From Mauremys mutica (lineage: Eukaryota > Chordata > Testudines > Geoemydidae): 64,000 bases of DNA. Made by a program: the position numbers and the translations under genes. Below the pieces are notes generated by a model. The model saw nothing but the letters and a program-made list of their open reading frames with translations, searched no databases and was not told where the DNA came from. This document shows positions 35,401 through 45,900 of the stretch, piece after piece (position 1 is the stretch's first letter; every line of letters begins with the position of its first letter). The stretch covers positions 20,245,925 through 20,309,924 of the forward strand of contig NC_059087.1 in NCBI RefSeq assembly GCF_020497125.1, in the 5' to 3' direction.

Positions 35401-38120
35401 CTAGCTATTGGTAGTAAGAGTATCCCGAGATGTGCGGGGAAGGGGGGAGACAATAACTTCCATCTCCTCTTAATTCACCTGCCCATTGTTCCCTGTTACT
35501 ATCTGGGCAGCATTGCGATCCTTCTCTATCTGAGCCGAAAATTCAACACCCCTGATCACTGGTACCCTTCAGACCTGCAGAAACGGGCCCTGGTTGACGA
35601 GTACTTGTCCTGGCAGCACACTACCATTCGGGAGAAAGGGTGCAAAATTTTCATAACCAAGGTAAAGGTATTAGATGACGTGAGAACTGACTGCTAGCAC
35701 CTGCTAGTGCTGTGGCACATAGAATGCATTCAACCTCCCCTCTCTATAGCATCCCTATTTCCTATAAAGTATGTGTGGGGCAAGGGATTGGGCGGGGAGG
35801 GGCATACTCAGAATGACCTTAATGCAGAGTGTCACCATCTTCCTGGGCTGATACCTTGCCAGGGTGGTGTAGATCTCTATTACATCCCAAAAATGACATT
35901 AAAAGAGCACTGAGGTTGCGAAGTCCAGCACTCAAAAGTTAGAAAATGCAAGACAGGCTGTTTGCTTGGAGTTTCTTGTATGGATGACTGGGACTGTTTC
36001 TGGATGTTGTGCCTCACTAGGCAAAGACCCAGGCCAGCTGAGATTTGGAAATTAAACTGGAAATTGAGTTGCATTGACGTCTCTGGTGAGCCAGCACTCT
36101 GCCTGATGGATTGTAATGGCCCCACTTACTCCTGCTGAAAGATTCCTTTATATTCTAGTCCCAATTCTTCCCAAGATTGAATCTGCAGGAACATTGTCTC
36201 CACTGTACTCAGTCCAGAGTAGTAAGTAAATGTAACTGATACAGCATGGCAAGGGTGAGATGGTGCCACACACTGACCACTTTCCTTCTGCTTTCTGACT
36301 GACTAGACATAACTGACGACTCTCTTTTTGAAACAAGGGGCTGCGATCGCAGTTGGTGTGAAATGTTTTTTAAAGGCAAATGTCTCCAAAGAGGAGAATC
36401 TGAACAAGACTGCCTGGTTTGGAGGAATATGATGCAATGGGTTGTAATGCAAACCAGCCTGGCAAAGGGGTTTTCCAGTACCAGTTAACTCAGCCCACTC
36501 CATAATAAACTCATGAGGGATACTTAGAGTGGTTCAGGGTGCCATGGCTGCATGGTGGATGGACTAAAAATTGGCAGGTAACATGTAAGAACTGCATTTT
36601 CCTCTCCCTGGTAGGTACTGGTGCCTCTTGTTGTAGGGCAGCCATTTTCTCCAGAGAAGCTAGAGGAGGCTGTCGAGGAACTGAATTCTGCTCTGAAGCA
36701 GTTTGAGGAGAAGTTCCTGCAGAACAAGCCCTTCATTGTGGGCAATGAGATCTCCCTGGCAGACCTGGTGGCCATTGTGGAGCTCATGCAGGTGAGTGTT
36801 GGTCCTACTGGTTCCAGTTGCCAACCAGACTTCAGACAAAGCAAGCTGGGTTGCTGGGAGAGTGGGCTGACACATGGCTTTCATGTCCTGCAAAAATATC
36901 TCAAATAAGAGTTCTTTTTGCCAGTTTGTTTTTAAAACTTTTTGGATAAAACTGAAAAAGTTGAAGCGACACTTCCTATGGAAAAGAAAAATATTTAAAG
37001 AACTTCAACCCTGCTCTGATTACTGGTCCTCTGGTAGAAATAAATGGAAATCAGTAGACTAGCTGAAAGGTCCTAAGTTACTAAAACTTATTCTAGCGTG
37101 AGTGTAACGAGATGCTCAGCACTGTGGAAAAACTACCTGTGTTTTAAACTGATTGAGAAATGCATGGTTTCCCTTCCTCAGACTGGGAATTCCATAGGGA
37201 AAAGTCTGGGGGTCAGAGTTGTGGGATTTTTTTGTTTGCTTTTTCCTTGAAGTGCTGAGCATACAGTCTAGACTTAGGGGAAAAAAAGTCTATATATTAG
37301 AGAGAGGACTTCCTCTGTATCCCTAAACACATTCACACAATTGAAGTACCATTGTATGTATCCTTATGTCTCTTTTTAATTGGCTGGTGTGAATCTACTT
37401 TACTTTTCATTATAAAATTGATTATCTCTTGAGATGGTGTTTGTAACATACTTACTGACACTTGTGCTATCGGTTTGTTAGTCTATGTTCATTGCCCAGT
37501 GGAGTGAAATACTAGTCTCTTCACATTCTGGCTTTCATGTGTTAGCATGACTCTAATTTTTGGGTTGCAAACTCTGCAGAGAGATTTTTAAACCCAAACA
37601 ACAAAGTATTTCCAATGAAAACTCAAGAATGCCTTTCCTTTTAATGTTGGAGTAGGGGGCAGAAGGGGAAGACCACATTGCTATCCCTCTGTGTCCCCAT
37701 GTAGCTGTCACAGGTATTCTAAGATACTACTCTACTCTTCTCAAAATGGAGAACTTGAAATGAGCTGAAACCAGGCCCCAAAATCTCAAATCGTCCAGAT
37801 CTGACTTGATCCAGCTGAGATTCGTTTTGAACTCCAGATGGCTTTTTGGTCCCATCCCTCTAGTGGATTCTGGTTTGAACTGTTCGCATGGAAGCTGTAC
37901 TACTGTGTTTTTGCTTCTGTCTTTACAGCCTGTAGGATGTGGCTGTGACATCTTTGAGAACAGGCCCAAGCTGGTGGAGTGGCGCAGCCGGGTGGAGGAA
38001 GCTGTGGGGAAGGAGCTCTTCCAGCAAGCACATGAAATAATCCTGAATGTCAAGAATCCGAGCACCACTCAACTTTCCCCAGAACTGAGGGAACATTTGA
38101 AACAGCTTCTAAAACCTTGA
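26459..38120 (+). CDS. GSTT1-like: Theta-class glutathione S-transferase, copy A (complete)
   Basis: A cytosolic enzyme joining glutathione to electrophiles. Five exons join to 720 nt (239 aa): 26459-26570, 34215-34302, 35511-35661, 36615-36791, 37929-38120 (TGA 38118-38120). All junctions are GT/AG and in phase. The start MVVELFLDLLS gives Ser11, the theta-class catalytic serine, followed by QPCRALFIFAKKN. Exon 2 holds KVPALKDG (thioredoxin-fold cis-Pro segment); exon 3 starts SIAILLYLSRKF and has DEYLSWQHTTIR; exon 4 has NEISLADLVAIVELM; exon 5 has FENRPKLVEWRSRVEEAVG. Length and exon phases match GSTT1. The C terminus (LKQLLKP) is short and lacks the Trp/Arg seen at position 234 in human/rodent GSTT1. 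Intron 1 is 7.6 kb. Whether it is the orthologue of GSTT1 or GSTT2 needs a tree. Confidence 0.94.
27710..28350 (-). repeat. Probable decayed LTR fragment in GST-A intron 1
   Basis: The A-rich centre ('gaattttaattaaagaaaag' near 27900) and the phrases 'ccctttacagggtaaagagg' and 'cccttagctgtatgttt' near 28,295-28,343 resemble a turtle ERV-type LTR and, loosely, the LTRs at 41579 and 62805. I could not find a TG...CA pair or target duplication, so borders and class are uncertain. Confidence 0.45.
28351..32124. other. GST-A intron 1, no exon recognised
   Basis: No coding exon or RNA gene seen. Near 29,700-29,960 the text 'aggcacc/gtgcct' is repeated in both directions and may be an old inverted-repeat element. 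Elsewhere it looks like ordinary intron. Confidence 0.4.
32133..32281 (+). mobile_element. 149-bp hAT-like MITE with exact 8-bp target duplication
   Basis: Ends 'cataggtgtagtttgac' and inverted 'catgggtgtagttttgg' bound the unit. The direct repeat cctcagag at 32125-32132 and 32282-32289 is a perfect 8-bp duplication. A run of 15 or more G follows the left end. In GST-A intron 1. Confidence 0.92.
32290..34214. other. GST-A intron 1, distal part
   Basis: No exon seen before the acceptor 'tttttag' at 34208-34214. Near 33,065-33,170 a pair 'gggcccagtcttgca' / 'cagaattgggccctg' suggests one short foldback repeat. Confidence 0.4.
36792..37928. other. GST-A intron 4
   Basis: AT-rich intron without recognised repeat or exon. 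It ends in the acceptor 'tctttacag'. Confidence 0.5.
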
Positions 38121-38639
38121 ATTAAAAAGGGAAAGTGTTCTTCTAAGCAAAGCTAATCCTGTGTGTTTCACTCCTTTCTCCAACACCACATCTCAGTGGC
38201 CTTCCTGCCCAAAAGGAAAGAACAGCATCTTGCTAACAATACTTTAACCACAGCCCTTGCACAATTTACAGAAGGGGAAGATACTATCTTTTGTTGTTAC
38301 AAACACTGAATCACCCCTGCAGACATGTGAGCTACAGTATTGGTAGGGCTCCCTTTCCTTCCTTGCCTCATCCTCACTGGACCTGCCTGAGACTCTCAGC
38401 AGCTCAATCCACACTGGCACTCAGCAGTGTGCAAGCCCCCAGTTCCGCACTAGCTAGAAGCCTACATTTCCGATACTTGGGTGCATTAGTGTTGCAGTCA
38501 CACCGTGCAGCAGGGGCTGAGCAATTTCCAAATAGCTTAGTCTCAAAATACTTTTCCTTCCCCCTAATTACACTACAACCTCATGGCGGGATAACCACAT
38601 TGCTCAGGGGTGTGGAAAACTCACACCCCTTGGCAACCT

Positions 38640-38850
38640 AGATTATACCAACTTAGCCCCCACCGTAAACAGCACTATATCGACAGGAGGATTTCCCCTG
38701 TTAATATAGCTACTGCCTCTCATTGGAGTGGATTAATTAAATCAACAGGAGAGCTCTCCTGTTGGCTTAGTGCAGCTCCACTAGAGAGCATACAGTGGCG
38801 CAGCTGCATGCACTGTAAGCTCTCTAGTGGAGTCATCATCGCCCCAGTCT
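38640..38850 (+). repeat. Inverted-repeat DNA element fragment related to 17521-17802
   Basis: 'aatatagctactgcctctca' and 'agtggattaattaaatc' align with 'gacatagctaccgccgctcg' and 'ggagtaattaagtcgatgg' in the 17521 element. Ends are eroded. It lies 0.5 kb downstream of the GST-A stop, in the A-B spacer. Confidence 0.6.
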
Positions 38851-39576
38851 GCATGGAGAGTAGGCTGCAGATTCACAGCCTTGCCAATGAAAGAGTAAAG
38901 AGAACCTCCAGCTAAATGGATGAGAAGTGGACAAAGACAGCTTCTGGGAAGCTGGGCATGAGAATTTCTAAGCAAACACATGTTTCCATCAGTTGGAAGC
39001 TACAGAATCCAGCTCCATGAACCAACTGGGATAGGTTATATGTAGGGGAAGACAAGTCTGATCCAGCAGACACTCCTACCCATCAGTAACATTATGCCCG
39101 ATCTTCAGGTGGAACTATACACATGACTAAAGATACATTTGTATTGGCAGGCTCAAGCCTTAATGTGCAAGGAATGATCTAATGTATGAACAAAAGCTGC
39201 ATTTCCAAGCGAAGCTTCTGCCAGCGTGCTGTGCCATCCTGAGTGTTCAATGCCTCCTCAGCTAAATGAGACTCTGGCTTGAATTGTTTTGGGGTTTTTT
39301 ATGCAAAGAATGAAACAAAAGTCAGAGCGGGTGGATGGACCTTCTCATGGGCCTTAATAAGCCCAACATGATTTACTAACCAAGTCATTATACTTCATAA
39401 CAGAAAGGGCCAAGCCTCTGCGGTACTCACAAATGCAGCATGAATGGAGGCCATCTGGCAGACCTGTACAGAAGCACCTGGCTCAGCTTACAGGTGCAGT
39501 GGGAAATGGCTTGGTTCCCCTCCAACCAAACTACCTCTCCTACGCTCATGGTTTGTATGCTGCGTGGGTCCTAGGA
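38851..39576. other. Spacer between GST copies A and B
   Basis: No exon or clear repeat seen. No strong AATAAA was found after the GST-A stop; a weak ATTAAA is at 38122-38127. Confidence 0.4.
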
Positions 39577-39579
39577 TGT

Positions 39580-39655
39580 CAAGGTGGGTGAGGTAATATC
39601 TTTCATTTAGTAGAAGCTGGTCCAATAAAAACTACTACCTTACCCACCCTGTCTC
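39580..39655 (+). repeat. Sauropsid repeat fragment ('aaggtgggtgaggtaata')
   Basis: 'caaggtgggtgaggtaatat' and the inverse 'ccttacccaccctgtctc' bound a short unit with 'ggtccaataaaa' in the middle, a common sauropsid interspersed repeat. It lies 0.3 kb upstream of the GST-B start. Confidence 0.55.
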
Positions 39656-39939
39656 CTACTCCCCACAGGAATTGTGTACAAATGGCCAAATTCACAGGTG
39701 GCTGCCAAGGTACACTGTTCACATTCTGGTGGGGCAGGGAGAGATGCCACCTTAGCCTGGTCCCTGTCTCTTTCCTCTGGAGGAAGAGCAGGGGAGGAGC
39801 GCTAATGATACACGATAACTAAGAGATGGAAAGACGTTTCTCTTCAGTCTGCCTTCTCTGCAGCTACAGCCAAGGACAGGTAGTCTCAGCCTTAACACAG
39901 CACCTCTCTCCCTGCTGCTCCCTCTGCCCAGCAGGTAGG

Positions 39940-42900
39940 ATGGGGATAGAGCTCTACCTGGACTTGCTCTCACCACCCTGCCGATCCGTCTACATCTTTG
40001 CCAAGAAGAACAACATCCCCTTCACATTCAAACAAATGGAGGTACTCAAAGGTGAGGGAAGGAGCTGAACCCCTTTGCTGTGTTAGGATATAGAGATGCA
40101 GGCCTGCCTGTAAAGGCCTATACTTTAAGAATTTAGATATATGTTTATCGTTTGGCTAGTTACAGAGGTATAAAAGAGAGAATCTGCGTAAGGGCCTTTT
40201 TTTTACTGTGACAGTTTGAGGCCGTTCTTAAGCTCAGGCCTTTGGCAAAGCAGCAGAGGCAGCCATAAGCTGGGAAGCATATGGTCACATTCTTACATTT
40301 CAAACTAGGCACATTGAAATAAGGTGCTATTGGGCTGTTAGGAATACAATCCTGTTCTGATAATGCAGATCCCCACCAGAGAAAGATGGTTAAAGAACAC
40401 TTAGTTTGATAGCCTCCTGTCTGGCAAGAAATTACTTTTTAATAGTTGTGGTTGTGAAACCCCCATTTCTGTATGTTTTATCTTTATGGCCTCCACTTTT
40501 CTATTGTTAATCTGTCTGGTTCTCTAATTGTTTCTGTGGGCTGGATAATTAATTTTGTGAGGTGTAAGTTAATTAGGGTAGTGGGATATAATTGGGGAGA
40601 GAATTATGTTACAGTATGTTAGGATTGGTTAGACAGATTTCAGTAAAATGCTTGGTTAAGGTATAGCTGAGACTATTACTATATAAATTAGGGGCAAACA
40701 GGAAGTAAGTTGGGGTTCAAAAATAAGGAAAAAGGAACTTGGATTTAAGCTTGCTGGAAGTTCACCCCAATAAACATAAAATTGTTTGCACCTTCGGACT
40801 TCGGGTATTGTTGCTCTCTGTTCATGCGAGAAGGACCAGGGAAGTGCGAGGATGAAGGAATAAGCTCTCTAACATGCGCTCCCTTGGGGTTGTGTTTGCT
40901 TCTTCCTTCCCCAGCAGGGCACTGAGCCCAGTTACCCACAACAGGCCTCAGGTTAGGAAGCATCCCTTCCCTTCCTGCTTTCAGCCTTTGTGAGTAAAGG
41001 ACCTTCAAGAAGGAGATGAACAAAGCTAAGCTCAAACCCTGGGAACCTTTTCTGGAGTGAGGGAATCTGGGAGGAAGGTTCAGTTTTGGGGAGCAAAATG
41101 CCAGGTGGAATTTAGCTGGGAGTGTCATAGACGGGTAAGAATTAAGGTTCTGGCTACTGCTCTGGCATGACATTGCAGATGTCAACCCAGTACGCGGCTG
41201 GAGCTTCCCTCCTATCCGCTTTGCGGCTTTAAGGGTCTTGAGCCCTATGCTGTGGGTCTGTGCTCTGCTCCCCGTCTCTGCTTCTTTTTGCTCTGCTTCC
41301 CCCTTCCCAGCCCCATGTACTTTCCAGTTCCCTTTCAACACCTGACAAGCCCTATGAATGCTGCCCAGTATAAACGCATCACCGCCCTGTGGCCAGGAAC
41401 AGGTGGGTGATGGGTTTGATACAGTCTTCATCTTGTATTGCTGTCTTTTCCTGACTCAGCGGTGGTTGGGATATATTGTGTGGGTTGTTGTTTTTTCTTC
41501 TTGCTCCCCTCATTAGGCAGTTTTTCTTCCTCACTGGTTAGGGGAAATCTCTGCCTACTCTTATTGCCTTGAGGAAGTTGTGATGGGTTGGATCACAGAA
41601 CCCCCCTAGGGAGCTGCCACTCGATGTGCCAAGACTATCTCTGCTCCTGCTTTTCCTGCCAGCTTGGGACCCCAGCACCCTGTCTTGCTGAACCAGACAT
41701 GCCCGTCTGCTCTAACAAAGACCCTGGGTCTGAATTACTTGCCCCAAAGCTGCAGGCTTCACTGAAAACAGCTCACAGAAGTGTTCCTGTCTTTAACACT
41801 CAGATGCCCAACTTCCAACGGGGTCTAAACCCAAATAAATCCGTTTTACCCTGTATAAAGCTTATGCAGGGTAAACTCATAAATTGTTTGCCCTCTATAA
41901 CACTGATAGAGAGAGATGCATGGCTGTTCGCTCCCCCAGCTATTAATACATACTCTGGGTCAATTAATAAGTAAAAAGTGATTTTATTAAATACAGAAAA
42001 TAGGATTTAAGTAGTTCCAAGTAGTAACAGACAGAACAAAGTAAGTCACCAAGCAAAATAAAATAAAACGTGCAAATCTATGTCTAATCAAACTGAATAC
42101 AGATAATCTCACTCTCAGAGATGCTTCAGTAAGTTTTTTCCTCAGACTGGACACCTTCCAGGCCTGGGCACAATTCTTTCCCCTGGTACAGCTCTTGTTC
42201 CAGCTCAGGTGGTAGCTAGGGGATTCTTCATGATGGCTCCTCTCCCCCCTTTGTTCTCTTCCACCCCTTTATATATCTTTTGCATAAGGCAGGAATCCTT
42301 TGTCCCTGTCCGGGTTCCCACCCCCTCCTTCTCAATGGAAAGACATCAGGTTAAAGATGGATTCCAGTTCAGGTGACGTGATCACATGTCACTGCAAGAC
42401 TTCATTGCCCACTTGCCAGCACACACATATGCAGGAAGAATTACAGGTAAAACACAGCTATCTGTAGACAACTGCCCTGGTTAATGGGAGTCATCAAGAT
42501 TCCAAACCACCATTAACTGCCCACACTTTGCATAATTACAATAAGCCCTCAGAGTTATATTTCATATTTCTAGTTTTAGATACAAGAGTGATACATTTAT
42601 AGAAATAGGATGAACACACTCAGTAGATTATAAGTTTTGTAATGATACCTTACAAGAGACCTTTTGCATGAAGCATATTGCAGTTACATTATATACATTC
42701 ATTAGCATATTTTTATAAAACCATATAGACAGCAACATCACAGAAGTATCTTTTCAGCCCTTCATTATGTTCTGGATAGTGATGCAGAAAATGTGTATAA
42801 TCTCTCCTTGTTTTCGCTCATTACACAATGGCTCCCCATTGTGGTTCCAGGGGGTCTCCCAGTTTTCATTTCCAATCTGTGATCACAGGTTTTGCATTTA

Positions 42901-45900
42901 GTAAACATCTACCTGCATTTTACTTATCACATTCCAAGGTATCTGCTAGACCAAAGAATGTAGGCTGTGTTTTTAGCTCTTCTTCCCACTAGGCAGAATG
43001 TTGTCTCCTTAGGGCTAGAATCTTGACCACGGGGATAAGCAACAACATGTCTGGGGAACGTTTTTAGCACATCCATGGAGCTTTCTAGAGTCAGTGGATA
43101 AACTAGGTACTGAGATACCAATGTTGATGGGGAAGTGAGTATAAAACTATATGTAGAGACCATGATAATCTGAACCTCAGATGAACAGAAGAGTATCTGA
43201 AAGTTACATATATCTTCAATACACTTTATATCTGACCTGCACATACAGATCTAGATGGTGAATTCTTCATGGCTGATTGAAGCATAAACCTTTCAGTGCT
43301 GAAGTTTGACTAGCAACATGCACAGAAGTCCTGGAGCTCACATGCTGCTGGCCAACACGGTGGAAAACAGCCTTTGGGAAGCTGGCTGGTTTTCTGTGCT
43401 GGCCAGCTTTGAGGTCCGCACTCAGCATGAGGAGCTGTCAAAGCTTTGTGAATCAGCTTCCCCCAGTCATCCAAAGGCTACTGCTGTCTCCTGAGCCTTT
43501 TGCATAATCAATTTTGCTGTATTTTTTTTCTGTAATTTCAAGCCACTAAAATGCTTTATATGAAGGGGAAGTCTGTCAGTCAGCCCTGAAAATAGGCAGG
43601 CTTGGGATGTCCATGGGAGAGTTAATCAAAAACATGGCCAGCTATATGCAGGCCTAACATAAGGAGATGTAATCCTCATTGACTCCCATGGGAGTTCTGC
43701 CTGCTTCCACCAGGGCTGAACTGGTCTGAAACATGCCTGAATCTTCACACTCCTTCTTGAGCATTATTCATGTTTCAAATAGGGAAGCTTATCTCACAAG
43801 TGTGGTGGTTAATGCTGCTGCATGGGAGGTTACTCCATGTAGAAAAGAGGCGTGGGTTTATTTTTGATCAAGCTTTTGAGTTTGGTCTTCTACACCTTGG
43901 TAACGGAGTGGGAGTGTGTTGCTTTGACCAAAGTCTCATTTCTCTGCAGCTTCTCCTCTGAGGCATTGTTACTCAGAGCCCCAAATGACTCCTACCCAGG
44001 TGACTAATGTGGCTGTCAACCAATTAGTGGGGAAAGGCTTATGATTCAGCAGTTCTGCCCAATAAACTTTGTCAGACAAGAGCTCCTAGGAGCCAGCGGC
44101 TGGAAAGTTGCTCTGTACACAAGCACAGGGAGGCTTAGCAGCAGTAATTTGGGATTTGAAGGAACTCTAAAACCAGATACTGAAAGAAATGGGAGCAGGA
44201 AGTAAAAGGCTGTTTAAGCCTCGCTGGGGCCCATTTGCAAAATCCTGGCAAGGCACTTGAGAAAGCACTGATACTGCATCCAGTTCAGAATTTAGTGCTG
44301 ATTTTGGTGGTTATTGATTTAGAATCCCTATGTTGTTTAAGATTAAGATTTAGCCCAACATCTTTGTCTATCTGTTCAAGGTACTCCTGAGGGAATTCTG
44401 CACCACTGTGCACGCGCAGAATTTATGTCCCCCGCAGATTTCTTTGCTTCCCTGCAGAAAAATGAGTTTCTGATGGGGAACCAAAGGGAAGCCACAAGAG
44501 TGGTCATGAGAACCTCTCCAGCAGTATGTTTCGGGTTCCCATGGCAGACGGCAGAGAGGTAAATCACCATGGAAGAGCTGGCTGGTGCCTTCTACCCTGT
44601 GCTAGGCTCAGTTGCTAGTCCCAGCTGGCCTGGGGGGGACGAGACTTCCTCTTCCCCTGCATGGCATCTGGAGCTAGGTCAAACCCTCCCCAAGCTGCAG
44701 GAAACTCTGCAAATTCTCCCACCCCCTGCTTCCTGAACCCATCGCTCCTCAGCTGCAGGGGGAGGAATCCCTGTACAGAGAGCTGCTCCCCCATCTTCCC
44801 AGCCCCTCATACCCAGACCCTACTGTCAAGCCTCACCTGCCACCCTCAGAATGCTCCCCCTGATGAGCCCCACTCCCCCAGCACCTGGACCACCCTGATG
44901 AGACACCTGCATGCAGATCCCCACCCCACTGAGCCCCAACCAGCTGCACCTGGATTCACACCCCACTGAGCCCCACTCCCCCAGCATCTGGACTCCCCCC
45001 TGAGCTTCACACACCCAGACCCCCATGCCAAGCTCTATCCCCTGCCATACCCAGACCCCACCCTACTGAGCCCCAACCACCTTCACCTGGACCTCACTGC
45101 AGAGTCCCATTGCCCCTGTACCCAGAACCCCTCAACAAGCCCCTGTGCATTCAAATCCTCCTGCACCCCAATCCCCCACTAATCTGTCCACACCCAGATT
45201 GCCCCATACAGAACCTTCTCAACCCACACCAGGTTCCCCTCTCACTAAGCCCCTCCACACTCAGATCCTGCCTTGCTGAGCCTGCCTGCCCACACCTGGT
45301 GGACCTGGCACACAGGGGCAGGGCCCTGGGGTGTTTCTGGGACAGGCCCAGTCCTTGCGCTGTGTCAGGGTTGGGTGCAGCCTCACTGCTGAGTCCGTGT
45401 CCTGGTGAGGAGCTGCACAGTGATCTCCTACCTCTGTGCATCCAGTGGCCTGTGCTCCCCAGTGCCAGGCTGGAGCCTCCACATTTATTTGACAAATACA
45501 TTTTGCAGAATTTTAAAATATTGCGTGCAGAATTTTAAATGTTCTGGTGCAGAATGCCCTTAGGAGTATGGGGAGTCAGCCACTTGCCAATGTTGACTTC
45601 AGGGGGGAGTTTTGCTGCCTTAATAATAGTGGAATAAGAACTTCCAGACTAAATCCCATTGAAGTCAATGGGAGATCTGACGGAGTTCTGTATTTAGCTT
45701 GGTATGCAGCTTTTCCCATTCAGCCTCTTTATCCACAGATCAGAGTAGTTGATAATTAAAGGATAGTGAATTTAGACCCAGAATGTAGGTTTTGTGTTAG
45801 GAGGAAAGAACGCCTGCTTTTCTTGGAACAGTGAACAGCCCTTCCCCCACCCACGCCGAAGCTAATGCTTTTACAAAAGGATTCTCACTTGATCGGTGAG

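Noticed and set aside
40745..41431. 228-codon minus-strand open frame
   Set aside because: Starts inside an LTR and runs through anonymous intron; no motif or similarity seen.
44661..45538. Several proline/cysteine-rich open frames
   Set aside because: Produced by the C-rich tandem array of a DNA element; open in several frames at once.
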